Shown here one piece after another: positions 44,379 to 54,190 of a stretch of DNA of 64,000 nt (positions are counted from its first letter, which is position 1; the number at the start of each line of letters is the position of its first letter). Position numbers and translations under genes: made by a program. The DNA is from Pseudoxanthomonas mexicana (GTDB lineage: Bacteria > Pseudomonadota > Gammaproteobacteria > Xanthomonadales > Xanthomonadaceae). The notes beneath the pieces were generated by a model that searched no databases, was not told the origin of the DNA, and saw nothing but the letters and a program-made list of their open reading frames with translations. The stretch covers positions 76,941 to 140,940 of the forward strand of contig NZ_LSIF01000073.1 of NCBI RefSeq assembly GCF_001556105.1. The letters are read 5' to 3'.

Positions 44379-45506
44379 ATGAAGTTCCGTTTCGCTCTCG
44401 CCGCGCTCGCGACCACCGCCATGGGCCTGGCCATCGCCCAGACCCCCGCCGCCTGGGTGCTGATGGACTACATCACCGGCCAGGTGCTGGCGGGTGAGAA
44501 CTACAACGAGCGCGTCGAGCCGGCCAGCATCACCAAGGTCATGACCTCGTACGTGCTCGCCGCCGAGCAGAAGAACGGCAAGATCAAGCCGACCGACCAG
44601 GTGATGATGAGCGAACGCGCCTGGCGCGAAGGTGGGGCCGGCACCGACGGCAGCTACAGCGGTTTCGCCGTCAACAAGACGGCGTCGCTGCTGGACATGG
44701 AAACCGGCATGGCCGTGCAGTCGGGCAACGACGCCGCCATCGCACTGGCCGAACATGCCGCCGGCAGCCAGGAGGCATTTGCCGCGCTGATGAACAACTA
44801 CGCCGCGCAGATCGGCATGAAGGGCTCGCACTTCGCCAACGCGCACGGCCTGTCGGCACCGGAGCACTACTCGACCGCCTACGACCTGGCGCTGCTCGGC
44901 CGCGCGCTGATCCGCGAATATCCGGAGCAGTACGCGTTCAACAAGATCAAGGAATTCACGGTCGGCACCATCACCCAGCCGAACCGCAACCTGCTGCTGT
45001 GGCGCGATGCCAGCGTCGACGGCATCAAGACCGGCCACCATTCCGCCGCGGGCTACTGCCTGATGAGTTCGGCCAAGCGCGGTGACCAGCGCCTGATCGC
45101 GGTGGTGATGGGTTCGACCTCCGAGAAGCAGCGCGCCGAGGACAGCCTGGCGCTGTTGAACTGGGGCTTCCGCTTCTACGAAACGCACCGCCTGTACGAG
45201 CCGGGCAAAGCCATCGCCACGCAGCGCGTGTGGAAGGGCCAGGCGAAGGACGTGCAGCTGGGCGTCGCACAGCCGATGCTGGTCAGCGTGCCGCGCGGCC
45301 GCTACGACGACCTGAAGCCGACGATGGACGTGCCGAAGACGCTGGTGGCGCCGATCACCGCAGGCCAGGCCATCGGCACGGTGAAGGTCACGCTGGACGG
45401 CAAGGTCGTCGCGGAATCGCCGCTGGTGGCGATCACCCCGATCGAAGAAGCCGGCTTCTTCAGGCGCCTGTGGGATGCGTTCTGGATGTGGTGGGAGTCG
45501 GAGTGA
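44379..45506 (+). CDS. dacA: D-alanyl-D-alanine carboxypeptidase (PBP5/6 type)
   Basis: Removes the terminal D-alanine of peptidoglycan pentapeptides. The 375-aa protein has a signal peptide (1-21, ending AIAQ), catalytic Ser50 and Lys53 in SITK, SGN in QSGNDAAIAL and KTGHH near residue 219. A PBP5-type C-terminal beta domain (about 260-345) follows. The last 20 residues (FFRRLWDAFWMWWESE) form the amphipathic helix that anchors the enzyme to the outer face of the inner membrane. CCAGGAG precedes the ATG. It ends at a strong bidirectional terminator. Confidence 0.96.
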   Translation: MKFRFALAALATTAMGLAIAQTPAAWVLMDYITGQVLAGENYNERVEPASITKVMTSYVLAAEQKNGKIKPTDQVMMSERAWREGGAGTDGSYSGFAVNKTASLLDMETGMAVQSGNDAAIALAEHAAGSQEAFAALMNNYAAQIGMKGSHFANAHGLSAPEHYSTAYDLALLGRALIREYPEQYAFNKIKEFTVGTITQPNRNLLLWRDASVDGIKTGHHSAAGYCLMSSAKRGDQRLIAVVMGSTSEKQRAEDSLALLNWGFRFYETHRLYEPGKAIATQRVWKGQAKDVQLGVAQPMLVSVPRGRYDDLKPTMDVPKTLVAPITAGQAIGTVKVTLDGKVVAESPLVAITPIEEAGFFRRLWDAFWMWWESE

Positions 45507-45528
45507 TCCGGCGCTCCATCCCCTGAAG

Positions 45529-45555
45529 AAAAGGCCGGCGCATGCCGGCCTTTTT
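45529..45555. terminator. Bidirectional terminator between dacA and eamA
   Basis: AAAAGGCCGGC and GCCGGCCTTTT form an 11-bp stem around loop GCAT, with A-run and T5 run on the two sides. It lies between convergent genes and should stop both transcripts. Confidence 0.9.
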
Positions 45556-45571
45556 CATTCCTGCGGACCCC

Positions 45572-46465
45572 TCACAGGCCGGCGGCGACCAGCGCGATGG
45601 CGATGATCGCCAGCGGAATCGCCAGCAGGTTCATGCGACTGAGCCGTTCGCGGAACAACAGCGTGCCGGCCAGCGTGCCCAGCACGACCACGCCGATGTT
45701 CATCGTGGAGAACACGACGGCCGGGTTGTCCGGCAACGCGCGATGCGCCTTCACGTAGAAGAGGATGTTGCCGAAGTTGAGCAGGCCCAACAGCAGGCCG
45801 GCGCCGAGTGCTGACAGCGTGAGCTCCGGGCCGCCACGCGCGCGCCGCACCACCTGCACCGCCATCATCACGACGAAGGCGGCGACGAACGCGACCTGCA
45901 GCGATGCCGCGAACGGCGTGCCGGCGGCTGCGATGTGTTTCAGCAGCACGTCCACGCTGGCATAGCCGACCAGCACCACTAGCGGCAGGCCCCAGCCGGT
46001 CCAGCGGTCTTCGGTCTGCGCAGTGTCGGTGCGCGGGCGCAACACCAGCAGCACGACCGCCAGCAGGCCGAGCCCGAGGCCGGCCAGTCGCCGCGCATCG
46101 GCCTGTTCGCCGAACCACAGGAATGCGGCCAGCAACGACAGCACCAGCGACATGCGCTGGGCGATGTCGGTACGCACGATGCCGGCCGCGCGAACGGAGG
46201 CCGACAACGCCAGGAAGATGCCGGGCAGCAGCACCGCCAGCAGCGCGAGCGCTGGCCAGGGTGCGTGGGCCGCCGCAAGCGCCGACAACGGTGGATCCAG
46301 CAGGGTGAAGCAGAGCAGCGACGCGGCGAGGTAGTTCCAGGCGATGCCCTGGGCGGTGTCGATGCCGCGTCGCTGCATGAGCTTCAGCAGGACCGAGACC
46401 AGCACGCTGCAGATGACACTGGAGAGCAGGAAGAGCACGGCGGACCTCGCGGGAAGGGTCGGCAT
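45572..46465 (-). CDS. EamA/DMT-superfamily transporter
   Basis: A 297-aa inner-membrane protein with about ten hydrophobic helices in two repeats, typical of EamA drug/metabolite transporters. Typical marks are the first helix VLFLLSSVICSVLVSVLLKL, FLWFGEQADARRLAGLGLGL at the end of the first half, and GTLLFRERLSRMNLLAIPLA at the end of the second. Substrate unknown. The start is uncertain: at ATG 46465 the -10-like GATAAT overlaps the start codon itself; GTG 46438 (preceded by GCGAGG) would leave room for a normal leader. It interrupts the dacA-ybeD neighbourhood together with the next gene. Confidence 0.87.
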   Translation of the reverse strand: MPTLPARSAVLFLLSSVICSVLVSVLLKLMQRRGIDTAQGIAWNYLAASLLCFTLLDPPLSALAAAHAPWPALALLAVLLPGIFLALSASVRAAGIVRTDIAQRMSLVLSLLAAFLWFGEQADARRLAGLGLGLLAVVLLVLRPRTDTAQTEDRWTGWGLPLVVLVGYASVDVLLKHIAAAGTPFAASLQVAFVAAFVVMMAVQVVRRARGGPELTLSALGAGLLLGLLNFGNILFYVKAHRALPDNPAVVFSTMNIGVVVLGTLAGTLLFRERLSRMNLLAIPLAIIAIALVAAGL

Positions 46466-46652
46466 TATCGCCGCATCGCCCTCCCGTGCCCCGGTCAGTG
46501 GCCTTCGACTGTCACTCTTTTCGTGTGTAGCGAGCGAAACCGCATTCTTCGCCTATCATCGTTGTCGGGTGATCCGGCACGCGAATGCGGGCCACGCCCG
46601 CAACGGAAGGTCCGCGGGGTGCGGGCACCATCAATCTCAAGGAGATGCACGA

Positions 46653-47615
46653 GTGAACAGGGGAACTGGCAAGACGGTAACGATGACGGCATGCCTGCTG
46701 ATGGCCGCCGCGGCAACGGCGCCCGCGTGGGCGCAGCGGCAGAGCGCACAGGACCAGCGCAAGCAGCAGACCGCGGAAATCCCGACCTGCAGCAAGCCGC
46801 TGGGCTCGATCTCGGTGATCGAACCGGAGGATGGCGTGAACTGGTGGAGCGGCCAGCAGCTGCCCGCGCCGTCGAAGTTGATCAAGGTGTTCGTCAACAA
46901 GTCCCGCTGCTTCACGTTGGTGGACCGTGGCGTGGGCATGGGCGCGGCGATGGCCGAGCGCGACCTGGCGGCGAGTGGCGAGCTGCGCAACCGGTCCAAC
47001 ATCGGCAAGGGCCAGATCCGCGCCGCCGACTACGTGCTGGTGCCCGACCTGATCTCGCATAACAGCAATGCGGGCGGCAACGCCATCAGTGGCCTGCTGG
47101 GCGGGCTGGTGGGCGGCAACCTCGGCCGCGTGGTCGGTGGGTTGGATATGAAGAAGAAGACCGCCGACGTGGTGCTGACGGTCACCGACGTGCGTTCGTC
47201 AGAGCAGGTCGCGATGGCCGAAGGCAGCGCCAAGAAGACCGACATCGGCTGGGGTGCCGGCGGCAGCCTGTTTACCGGCAGCCACTGGGGCGGCGGTGGT
47301 GCCAGCGGCTACGCCAACACCGAGATCGGCCAGGTCATCACGCTGGCCTACCTGCAGGCGTACACCAACCTGGTCAGCGAACTCGGTGGCCTGTCCGGCA
47401 ACGCGTCGGCCTCCAACGCCCAGCAGGCGGTGGAAATGACCAAGCCCGGCCGCCTGTTCGCCAATCCGAAGGGCACCGGCAAGGCGGTGCGTGACCTCGA
47501 CCCGGGCATGATGCTGTACCCCACCGGCAACAAGGATGGCGTGATGTGGGAAGTCGAGGACGAACTCGGCAACAAGGGCTGGGTGTCGTCCAGCCTGGTG
47601 CAGCTGGCGCGCTGA
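46653..47615 (+). CDS. CsgG/HfaB-like secreted protein with SH3-like C-terminus
   Basis: A 320-aa exported protein. The signal peptide ends near APAWAQ, with no lipobox. Residues about 40-245 resemble the CsgG/HfaB family: SKLIKVFVNKSRCFTLVDRG, then ADYVLVPDLISHNSNAGG, DMKKKTADVVLTVTDVRSSEQV and a Gly-rich segment. The last 60 residues (GRLFANPKGTGKAVRDLDPG to WVSSSLVQL) look like a bacterial SH3 domain. CsgG itself is the lipoprotein pore for curli; here no curli genes are near and the anchor cysteine is absent, so a pore role is not assured. The start is GTG 46653 with AAGGAGATGCACGA upstream. Confidence 0.8.
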   Translation: MNRGTGKTVTMTACLLMAAAATAPAWAQRQSAQDQRKQQTAEIPTCSKPLGSISVIEPEDGVNWWSGQQLPAPSKLIKVFVNKSRCFTLVDRGVGMGAAMAERDLAASGELRNRSNIGKGQIRAADYVLVPDLISHNSNAGGNAISGLLGGLVGGNLGRVVGGLDMKKKTADVVLTVTDVRSSEQVAMAEGSAKKTDIGWGAGGSLFTGSHWGGGGASGYANTEIGQVITLAYLQAYTNLVSELGGLSGNASASNAQQAVEMTKPGRLFANPKGTGKAVRDLDPGMMLYPTGNKDGVMWEVEDELGNKGWVSSSLVQLAR

Positions 47616-47635
47616 ACCGCTGCGCTGCATGAATG

Positions 47636-47660
47636 AAGGGCCGCGCGAGCGGCCCTTCGT
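47636..47660 (+). terminator. Hairpin terminator after the CsgG-like gene
   Basis: AAGGGCCGC and GCGGCCCTT form a 9-bp stem with a GCGA tetraloop, followed by CGTCGTT. It separates the CsgG-like gene from the ybeD promoter. Confidence 0.7.
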
Positions 47661-47679
47661 CGTTCCGGGACCGCGCAGC

Positions 47680-47708
47680 TTGGCTTTCGCCGCCGGCGTC
47701 CCAATAAT
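47680..47708 (+). promoter_or_regulatory. Candidate ybeD-lipB promoter
   Basis: TTGGCT (47680-47685) and AATAAT (47703-47708) are spaced by exactly 17 bases. The -10 box ends six bases before the ybeD ATG, so transcription would begin at or next to the start codon and the mRNA would be leaderless. Confidence 0.6.
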
Positions 47709-47714
47709 CCGTGC

Positions 47715-47993
47715 ATGGACATCAAATCCGACAACCCCGAACACGGCTTCCAGTTCCCCGGCACCTTCGAGCTCAGCGCGATGGGCACGGCCGGCACCGG
47801 TCTGGAAACCGAACTGCCGCGCCTGCTGGAATCGAAGGGCGTGGACGTCGTGCACGAAGACATCAGCTGGAAGCATTCGGCCAACGGCAAGTACGTGTCC
47901 GTGCGCATCCGCTTCCAGGCCAATGACCGTGCGCAGTACGACGCCGCCCATGAGGCGCTGCGCGATCATCCCGAAGTGAAGTGGACGCTGTGA
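47715..47993 (+). CDS. ybeD: YbeD-like DUF493 protein
   Basis: A 92-aa small protein of the DUF493 (YbeD) family with an ACT-like alpha/beta fold, thought to be regulatory. The family marks are [15 protein letters not shown] near the start, [16 protein letters not shown] and [21 protein letters not shown], ending HPEVKWTL. It overlaps lipB by four bases, and the ybeD-lipB order is the same as in E. coli, which suggests a role connected to lipoylation, although none is proven. Confidence 0.93.
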   Translation: MDIKSDNPEHGFQFPGTFELSAMGTAGTGLETELPRLLESKGVDVVHEDISWKHSANGKYVSVRIRFQANDRAQYDAAHEALRDHPEVKWTL

Positions 47994-48649
47994 CGGCGAC
48001 CTGCATCGTCCGCGAGCTCGGCCGCCAGCCGTACGAGCCGGTCTGGCGTGCGATGCAACGCTTCACCGATGCCCGCACCGAGGCGACCGCCGACGAACTG
48101 TGGCTGGTCGAGCACGATCCCGTCTTTACCCTCGGCCAGGCCGGCAAGCCCGAGCATGTGCTCGCGGCAGGCGACATTCCGGTGATCAACGTCGACCGTG
48201 GCGGCCAGGTGACCTACCACGGCCCCGGCCAGATCGTCGCGTACCCGTTGTTCGACCTGAAGCGCCTGAAGGTCGGTGTGCGCGAGTACGTCTGCAAGAT
48301 CGAGCAGGCGATGATCGACACGCTGGCGGAATGGAACGTCCATGCCGAACGCAAGGACGGCGCGCCCGGCGTGTACGTGGCCGGCGCCAAGATCGGCGCG
48401 CTCGGCATCCGCGTGCGCCGCGGCTATACCTTCCACGGCCTCGCGTTCAACATCGCGATGGACCTGGAGCCATTCCATCGCATCAATCCCTGCGGCTACC
48501 AGGGCCTGCAGGTGGTGTCGCTCGCCGACCTCGGTGGCCCGACCGGCATGGACCAGGTGAAGCCGGTGCTGCTGACGCACATGGCCGAGCAGTTCGGACT
48601 TTCACTTCAGCGCGAAGCCGCCTTGCCGGATCTGTCGCGGGCGGCGTAA
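47990..48649 (+). CDS. lipB: Octanoyl-(acyl-carrier-protein) protein transferase
   Basis: Transfers octanoate from acyl carrier protein to lipoyl domains, the first step of lipoate synthesis. The 219-aa protein has [21 protein letters not shown], catalytic Lys134 in [11 protein letters not shown] and catalytic Cys168 in [11 protein letters not shown] 47990 overlaps the ybeD stop (GTGA) and is the most likely start; GTG 47981 is in frame. lipA, which often follows lipB, is not here; glnE follows instead, so lipA must be elsewhere. Confidence 0.96.
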   Translation: MTATCIVRELGRQPYEPVWRAMQRFTDARTEATADELWLVEHDPVFTLGQAGKPEHVLAAGDIPVINVDRGGQVTYHGPGQIVAYPLFDLKRLKVGVREYVCKIEQAMIDTLAEWNVHAERKDGAPGVYVAGAKIGALGIRVRRGYTFHGLAFNIAMDLEPFHRINPCGYQGLQVVSLADLGGPTGMDQVKPVLLTHMAEQFGLSLQREAALPDLSRAA

Positions 48650-48681
48650 GTCGTCGCGATCGCATGCCACAATCGGTCGCC

Positions 48682-51501
48682 ATGAATGACGCGACCTTGT
48701 CCCTCGATACCGAACGCGATGCTCTGACGGAGCGTAGCCTTGCCCGCCTGCGGGCATCGTCGCCCGACAGTGAAGCGGTGCTGGCCGATGCGCGCAACGC
48801 GGACCGCGTGTCGCGCGTGATCGCGGCCAGCGACTTCGCCTTCGAGACGCTATGGCGGCAACCCGAGTTGCTGGCAGGGTTGCTAGGCACCGATGGCGAC
48901 GCGCCGTGGCCAATGCCAGCATTGACGGCTGACAACACCGGGCAATGGCCCGAACTGCTGCGCCGCTACCGCACCGCCGACTCGACACGACTTGTATGGC
49001 GCGACGTGCACGGCCTGGACACGGTCGACGACACGTTGTCCGGCACCACGCGCTTGGCGGAGGTCTGCCTGCAGACCGCACTGGATGCTCTTGAAGCAGA
49101 GTTCGCGCAGCGCCACGGTGTGGTGCGAGCGCCGGACGGCACTGCACAGCGGCTGGTGGTGTTCGGCCTGGGCAAGCTGGGCGGCGGCGAACTGAATTTC
49201 TCGTCGGACATTGACCTGGTCTACGCGTATCCGCAGGGCGGCGAGTCCGACGGCGCGCGCGCGCTCGCTGCCGAGGATTACTTCATGCGGCTGGGGCAGC
49301 GGCTGGCGAAGCTGCTGGACGAGCCGACCGTCGACGGATTCTGCCACCGCGTCGACCTGCGCCTGCGGCCGTTCGGCAACGCCGGTCGCGTCGCGCTGTC
49401 GTTCGCCGGCATGGATTCGTACTTCCAGCGCGAGGGTCGCGACTGGGAGCGCTATGCCTGGCTGAAGGCGCGCGCGGTGGCGGGCGACATCGAGGCGGGC
49501 GAGCGCTGGCTGGAGTCGCTGCGTCCGTTCGTCTACCGCCGCTACCTGGACTACACCGCCCTCGACGGCCTGCGCGAGATGAAGGCGGCGATCGCCGCCG
49601 AAGTCGCGCGCCGCGAGTTGGCCGACGATATCAAGCGTGGACCGGGCGGCATCCGCGAGATCGAATTCCTGGTGCAGGCGCTGCAGTTGATCCGTGGCGG
49701 TCGCGAGCCGGCCCTGCGCGAACGCCGCCTGCGCGTGGCGTTGCCGGCGCTGGTCGCCGTGCGCCAGGTCTCGGTCGAGGAGGGCGATGCATTGATGCAG
49801 GCCTATCGCTTCCTGCGCCGGCTGGAGAACCGTCTGCAGATGCTGCGTGATGCGCAGACGCATGCCTTGCCCGAGGATCCGCTGGATCGCCATCGCATCG
49901 CGCGGGGGCTGGGCTATCCGGACTGGGATGGTCTGGTCGCAGCGCTGGAAATGCAGCGCGCACGCGTGTCCGCCGAGTTCGCCGAACTGCTGGCGCCGCG
50001 CCAGCGCGATGCGGCACCAGGCGCACTGGCACTGTACTGGCGTGCGCTGCCCGACGGTGGCGATGCGGAGACGCTGGCGGCGTCGGGCTTCGCGGATGCC
50101 GGCAGTGCGGACGGCTCGCTGCGCGAGTTCGCACAGTTCAGCGGCGTGCGTGCGCTGTCGGATGGCGCGCGTGCGCGCCTGGATCGCGTGGTGCCTGCGT
50201 TGCTCGACGCCTGCGCGCGTTCGTCGCAACCGGATGCCGCGCTGCGCCGTGTGCTGTCGCTGTTGCAGGCCATCCTGCGGCGCGCCAGCTATCTGGCGTT
50301 GCTGGACGAGCAGCCCAGTGCGCTTGGACGATTGGTGGACGTGCTGGCGCGCAGTGCGCTGCTGTCCGAGCGCCTGGCGCAGTACCCGTTGCTGCTCGAC
50401 GAGTTGCTGGATACCCGCGTGTCCGGCCCGATGCCCGATCGCGACGAACTGCGGACCGAATGCGAGGTCGCGCTGCAGGAAGACGATCCGGAAACCTGCC
50501 TGCGCGTATTGAACGAGCGCCGCCTGGCGTTGAGCTTCCGCGTGGCACTGGCGGCGTTGGACGGGCGCCAGTCGGCCCGTGACAGCGTGCGCCAGCTGGC
50601 GTGGCTGGCGGACGAAGTCGTCCGCGTCGTCGTGCAGGTCGCCACGCGCGATGTCGCCGCGTCGCATGGCGCCGTCGCGGCGGGCCGGTTCGCGGTGATC
50701 GGTTACGGCAGCCTGGGAGGCGAAGAGCTCGGCTTCGGTTCGGACCTCGACCTGGTGTTCCTGTTCGAGGCGCCGACTGAAGCGGAGTCCGACGGTGTGC
50801 GCCCGATGGAGGCCGGCCGCTGGTATGCGCGGCTGGCGCAGAAGATCGTCGCGCTGCTCGGCGCAGTCACCGCCGCGGGTCGTCTCTACGACGTGGACGT
50901 GCGCCTGCGTCCCGATGGGGCGAAAGGCCTGCTGGTGTCGTCGCTGGCGAGCTTCAGCGAGTACCAGCGCGAGCGTGCGTGGACATGGGAGCACCAGGCG
51001 CTGGTGCGCGCGCGTGGTGTGGCCGGCGACACCACGCTGCTGGACGCGTTCGAGGACATCCGCACCGCGACGCTGGCGCGCGTGCGCGATGGCGGCGTCC
51101 TGCGCGACGAGGTGGTCAAGATGCGCGCCCGCATGCGTGCAGAACTGGATCGTAGCGACATCGCACGCTTCGACCTGAAGCAGGGCGCGGGTGGCCTGGT
51201 CGATCTGGAGTTCCTGATCCAGTATCTCGTGCTTCGCGATGCGGAGGCGCACGCCGCCCTGGTGCTGCCGCGCGATACGCCCGGATTGATCGCCGCACTG
51301 GCGGCTGCAGGTGCGTTGTCTGCCGATGAAGCAGGTGCGCTGGACGCGGTGCATGCGACCTTCGTCGCCGAAGGCCTGGCCTGCACACTGGACCGCCGTC
51401 CGCGCCTGGTCGTCGAGAGCGCGGCGCTGGCGACGGCACGCGCGGTGGTGATGCGGACGACGGCCGCACACGGATTGGGCTTCGACGCACGCGATCCCTA
51501 G
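48682..51501 (+). CDS. glnE: Glutamine synthetase adenylyltransferase/deadenylase
   Basis: Bifunctional enzyme that adds or removes AMP on glutamine synthetase in response to PII and glutamine. The 939-aa protein holds two nucleotidyltransferase domains. The N-terminal deadenylase shows [20 protein letters not shown], the C-terminal adenylylase [20 protein letters not shown], each with the metal-binding DxD, linked by a helical regulatory region. [18 protein letters not shown] and [19 protein letters not shown] are the matching follow-up motifs. ATG 48682 is preceded by CACAAT at eight bases and no Shine-Dalgarno. The length is normal. Confidence 0.97.
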   Translation: MNDATLSLDTERDALTERSLARLRASSPDSEAVLADARNADRVSRVIAASDFAFETLWRQPELLAGLLGTDGDAPWPMPALTADNTGQWPELLRRYRTADSTRLVWRDVHGLDTVDDTLSGTTRLAEVCLQTALDALEAEFAQRHGVVRAPDGTAQRLVVFGLGKLGGGELNFSSDIDLVYAYPQGGESDGARALAAEDYFMRLGQRLAKLLDEPTVDGFCHRVDLRLRPFGNAGRVALSFAGMDSYFQREGRDWERYAWLKARAVAGDIEAGERWLESLRPFVYRRYLDYTALDGLREMKAAIAAEVARRELADDIKRGPGGIREIEFLVQALQLIRGGREPALRERRLRVALPALVAVRQVSVEEGDALMQAYRFLRRLENRLQMLRDAQTHALPEDPLDRHRIARGLGYPDWDGLVAALEMQRARVSAEFAELLAPRQRDAAPGALALYWRALPDGGDAETLAASGFADAGSADGSLREFAQFSGVRALSDGARARLDRVVPALLDACARSSQPDAALRRVLSLLQAILRRASYLALLDEQPSALGRLVDVLARSALLSERLAQYPLLLDELLDTRVSGPMPDRDELRTECEVALQEDDPETCLRVLNERRLALSFRVALAALDGRQSARDSVRQLAWLADEVVRVVVQVATRDVAASHGAVAAGRFAVIGYGSLGGEELGFGSDLDLVFLFEAPTEAESDGVRPMEAGRWYARLAQKIVALLGAVTAAGRLYDVDVRLRPDGAKGLLVSSLASFSEYQRERAWTWEHQALVRARGVAGDTTLLDAFEDIRTATLARVRDGGVLRDEVVKMRARMRAELDRSDIARFDLKQGAGGLVDLEFLIQYLVLRDAEAHAALVLPRDTPGLIAALAAAGALSADEAGALDAVHATFVAEGLACTLDRRPRLVVESAALATARAVVMRTTAAHGLGFDARDP

Positions 51502-51510
51502 GCGGGTGCT

Positions 51511-52479
51511 TCAGATCGCGAGGCGCGACCGCACTTCAGCGGCAATGCGCGCCGTCTCGCGCAACGGCTGGCCATCGAACGTCGCCGGTCCGTCGGCGAG
51601 ATCGCGGATACGTCCGCGCTGGAGCAGCGCATCCAGGAAGCGACGGGGGCGACCGACGACGCGATCCGGTTCGAACACCTGCACCGGCACGCGCGTGCCA
51701 CAGGCTTCCGACAGCATGTTGACCGACTCCGGCGTGCAGACGATGCGGTCGGCCCACGCCAGCAGGCCAGCGTAAGGATTCGGGCCGTCGGACGGATCGC
51801 ACCACAGGAGCGTATGCGGCCGTTGCGCCCCGCGCTGGCGCACGGCGTCGATCAGGGCGTGCGGCGTGCGTCGTGAGGTGGTGACCAGCAGGCTGCCATC
51901 CGCCGTCATGTCGTCGAGCAGGATCGCGAGCCGTGCGAACGCATCGGCATCGAACCGGTAGTGCGCGCTGTCGCCGCCAAGCAGTACCGCCGTGCGCGGC
52001 GAGGGCAGGGTGGCGAAGGATGGAAACGCGGCGCGTGCGTCGGCCAGCCAAACATCGTCGACCGGATTGAGGCTGCCCAGGAGCGTCAGTACGTTGGGGC
52101 CGGTGAGCCCGTCGTGCTCCGGCGCGACGACGAGATCCCAGTGCGACGGATCGATGCGCGGGTCGAGGATCTGCACGCTGCGGCTGCCGCGCACACGCAA
52201 CAGCCGCGTGGCCAGCGCCGCCTGACGACCACAGCCGATGGCCAGGGCGGGTGGCTGCCGCTGCAGTTGATCGAAGGCCGGTCCCAGACCCTGCGTCGCG
52301 CCCGGCAGCAGGCGCGGCGCCATCCAGCGCCAAGGCGCACGCGGTGCGAGCACCACCTCGCGCGCCTGGGCGCCCAGTGCACGCGCCAACGACTGCGCCT
52401 GGCGTACGTTGCCGGCGTTGCCATCGGTCAGCGTGCAGAGACCGCAGGAATCGGCCTGGAGGGGGCTTGTTTGTTCCAC
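51511..52479 (-). CDS. ELM1/GtrOC1-like nucleoside-diphosphate-sugar epimerase-type protein
   Basis: A 322-aa protein of the mitochondrial fission ELM1 family (PF06258). Family marks are CTLTDGNAGNVRQAQSLARAL near the start, ALAIGCGRQAALATRLLR, VQILDPRIDPSHWDLVVAPEHD split over its core, and SVNMLSEACGTRVPVQVFEP. Bacterial members have an unproven role; the fold is glycosyltransferase-like (GT-B). The start is GTG 52479, as no suitable ATG lies nearby. It is convergent with glnE across nine bases and divergent from the reductase gene. The name given to relatives is not evidence for a function in fission. Confidence 0.85.
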   Translation of the reverse strand: MEQTSPLQADSCGLCTLTDGNAGNVRQAQSLARALGAQAREVVLAPRAPWRWMAPRLLPGATQGLGPAFDQLQRQPPALAIGCGRQAALATRLLRVRGSRSVQILDPRIDPSHWDLVVAPEHDGLTGPNVLTLLGSLNPVDDVWLADARAAFPSFATLPSPRTAVLLGGDSAHYRFDADAFARLAILLDDMTADGSLLVTTSRRTPHALIDAVRQRGAQRPHTLLWCDPSDGPNPYAGLLAWADRIVCTPESVNMLSEACGTRVPVQVFEPDRVVGRPRRFLDALLQRGRIRDLADGPATFDGQPLRETARIAAEVRSRLAI

Positions 52480-52602
52480 CGGTTAAAACAATCCGTTCCG
52501 GGTCGATTGGATATTGCCATGGTCAGGACACTCTACACTGCCCGTCCGATGCGCCGGCCCGTGCCGCCGCGACGTGCTTCCCTTCCTCGCGACAGGTAAC
52601 CC

Positions 52603-53190
52603 ATGTCCCACGCCCTCGACGCTGCCTCGCTCGACCAGCTGTTCCGCACCGCCCGCACCTACAACGCTTTCACCGGCGAGGTCGGTGACGACACCCTGCG
52701 CCAGTTGTACGACCTGCTGAAGTTCGGCCCCACCCAGGCCAACACGACGCCGGCGCGCTTCGTGTTCGTGAAGTCGGCCGAGGCCAAGGCCAAGCTGGGC
52801 CCGGCGCTGTCCGAAGGCAACTACAAGAAGACGATGGAAGCCCCGGTCACCGTCATCATCGGCCGTGACGAGGACTTCCACGAGAAGCTGCCGTTCCTGT
52901 TTCCCCATACCGACGCCAAGGCCTGGTTCGACGGCCCGCGCGACAACCGCAGCAAGCCCTCGCTGCGCAACATGAGCCTGCAGGCGGCCTACCTGATCGT
53001 CGCCGCGCGCGCGCTGGGCCTGGATGCCGGCCCGATGACCGGCTTCGACGCCGAGAAGGTGGACGAAGCGTTCTTCGCCGGTACCGCCATCAAGTCCGAC
53101 ATCCTGGTCAACCTGGGTCATGGCGATCCGGCCAGCATCTTCCCGCGTTCCCCGCGCCTGGGCTTCGACGAAGCCGCGCGCATCCTCTGA
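52603..53190 (+). CDS. RutE-like nitroreductase (3-hydroxypropionate dehydrogenase type)
   Basis: A 195-aa flavin-dependent oxidoreductase of the nitroreductase family, in the RutE/HadB group that reduces malonic semialdehyde. It has [20 protein letters not shown] near the start, the flavin-binding [43 protein letters not shown] divided over the core, and [14 protein letters not shown] at the end. The length matches RutE. The rest of the rut operon is absent, so the physiological substrate is open. It is followed 25 bases later by a yceI gene. Confidence 0.9.
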   Translation: MSHALDAASLDQLFRTARTYNAFTGEVGDDTLRQLYDLLKFGPTQANTTPARFVFVKSAEAKAKLGPALSEGNYKKTMEAPVTVIIGRDEDFHEKLPFLFPHTDAKAWFDGPRDNRSKPSLRNMSLQAAYLIVAARALGLDAGPMTGFDAEKVDEAFFAGTAIKSDILVNLGHGDPASIFPRSPRLGFDEAARIL

Positions 53191-53215
53191 CACCCCACCA
53201 CCCGGAGACATCCCC

Positions 53216-53794
53216 ATGCGCAAGACCCTGCTCGTTGCCGCCCTGTTCGCGTTCGCCGGTTCGGCCTTCGCCGCGCCGGTGACCTACAAGCTCGATCCCA
53301 GCCACACCAACGTGCTGGCCAACTGGAACCATTTCGGCTTCTCCAACCCGAGCGCCAACTTCGGCCAGGCCGACGGCACGCTGGTGTACGACGCCGCCGA
53401 TGTGTCCAAGTCGAGCGTGCAGGTCACGCTGCCACTGACCGGCCTGAGCGCGCTGGCCGACCAGTTCTACGATCACCTGACCAGCGACAAGTGGTTCGAC
53501 GCCGCCAAGTACCCGGCCGCGACCTTCAAGAGCACCAAGGTCGAAGCCGCGGGCGAAGGCAAGCTGAAGGTCACCGGCGACCTGACCATCAAGGGCATCA
53601 CCAAGCCGGTGGTGCTGGACGTGACCCTCAACAAGGCCGGCGAGCACCCGATGAAGAAGGTGCCGGCGATCGGCTTCGACGCCACGGCCACCGTGAAGCG
53701 CAGCGACTTCGGCGTGGGCGCGTACGCCCCGATGGTCAGCGACGAGGTCGCGCTGAAAATCACCACCGAGGCCACGGCCGACGCGAAGAAGTAA
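53216..53794 (+). CDS. YceI family periplasmic protein
   Basis: A 192-aa secreted protein with a signal peptide (1-19, ending SAFAA) and a lipocalin-like YceI domain that in relatives binds isoprenoid lipids such as polyprenyl compounds. The domain shows YKLDPSHTNVLANWNHFGFS, KWFDAAKYPAATFKSTKVE, GDLTIKGITKPVVLDVTL and IGFDATATVKRSDFGVG. CCGGAGACATCCCC precedes the ATG. It lies in the same direction as the reductase gene, and a strong hairpin follows. Confidence 0.93.
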   Translation: MRKTLLVAALFAFAGSAFAAPVTYKLDPSHTNVLANWNHFGFSNPSANFGQADGTLVYDAADVSKSSVQVTLPLTGLSALADQFYDHLTSDKWFDAAKYPAATFKSTKVEAAGEGKLKVTGDLTIKGITKPVVLDVTLNKAGEHPMKKVPAIGFDATATVKRSDFGVGAYAPMVSDEVALKITTEATADAKK

Positions 53795-53844
53795 TCCCGC
53801 TGCGATCCGGCGCTCCTCCCCCGCCGGACACCGCCAGCAAGGAC

Positions 53845-53880
53845 ACGCCGCCCCGCTCGCGCAGGGCGGCGTTTTCCTTT
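53845..53880 (+). terminator. Intrinsic terminator after yceI
   Basis: ACGCCGCCC and GGGCGGCGT form a 9-bp stem around a 10-base loop, followed by TTTCCTTTTC. It lies 50 bases after the yceI stop. Confidence 0.8.
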
Positions 53881-53956
53881 TCGGGGGGCGGTTCATGGGC
53901 GGCCGTGGCGCCGGCTGGTAGACTGGCCGCCTCGTTCCACGACCGCCTTCACCGCC

Positions 53957-54154
53957 ATGAGCCAGACCGCCACCGCGCCCGCCAACGCCGAGAAGCGCTA
54001 CACCGTGTCGCGCGCCGACCTGCCGCTGAGCTGCCCGCTGCCGTCGATGGCGCTGTGGAACTCGCACCCGCGCGTATACCTGGCCATCGAGGACGCGGCG
54101 GGCGGGGAAGTGCAGTGCCCGTACTGCGGTTCGCACTTCGTCCTGGCCGACTGA
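53957..54154 (+). CDS. CHCC-type zinc-finger protein
   Basis: A 65-aa protein with the zf-CHCC domain: Cys in LSCPLP, His in NSHPRVYL, then CPYC in EVQCPYCGSHFVL, which together bind one zinc ion. It resembles the small subunit-like NDUFS6 family and short bacterial proteins encoded next to LPS genes. Its function is unknown. TAGACT at 53920-53925 may be a -10 box, giving a leader of about 30 bases. It precedes the glycosyltransferase by 36 bases and may be cotranscribed with the LPS block. Confidence 0.87.
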   Translation: MSQTATAPANAEKRYTVSRADLPLSCPLPSMALWNSHPRVYLAIEDAAGGEVQCPYCGSHFVLAD

Positions 54155-54190
54155 CCGCCTGATGCGGTCGCGCCGCATCGCCCCTCGACC

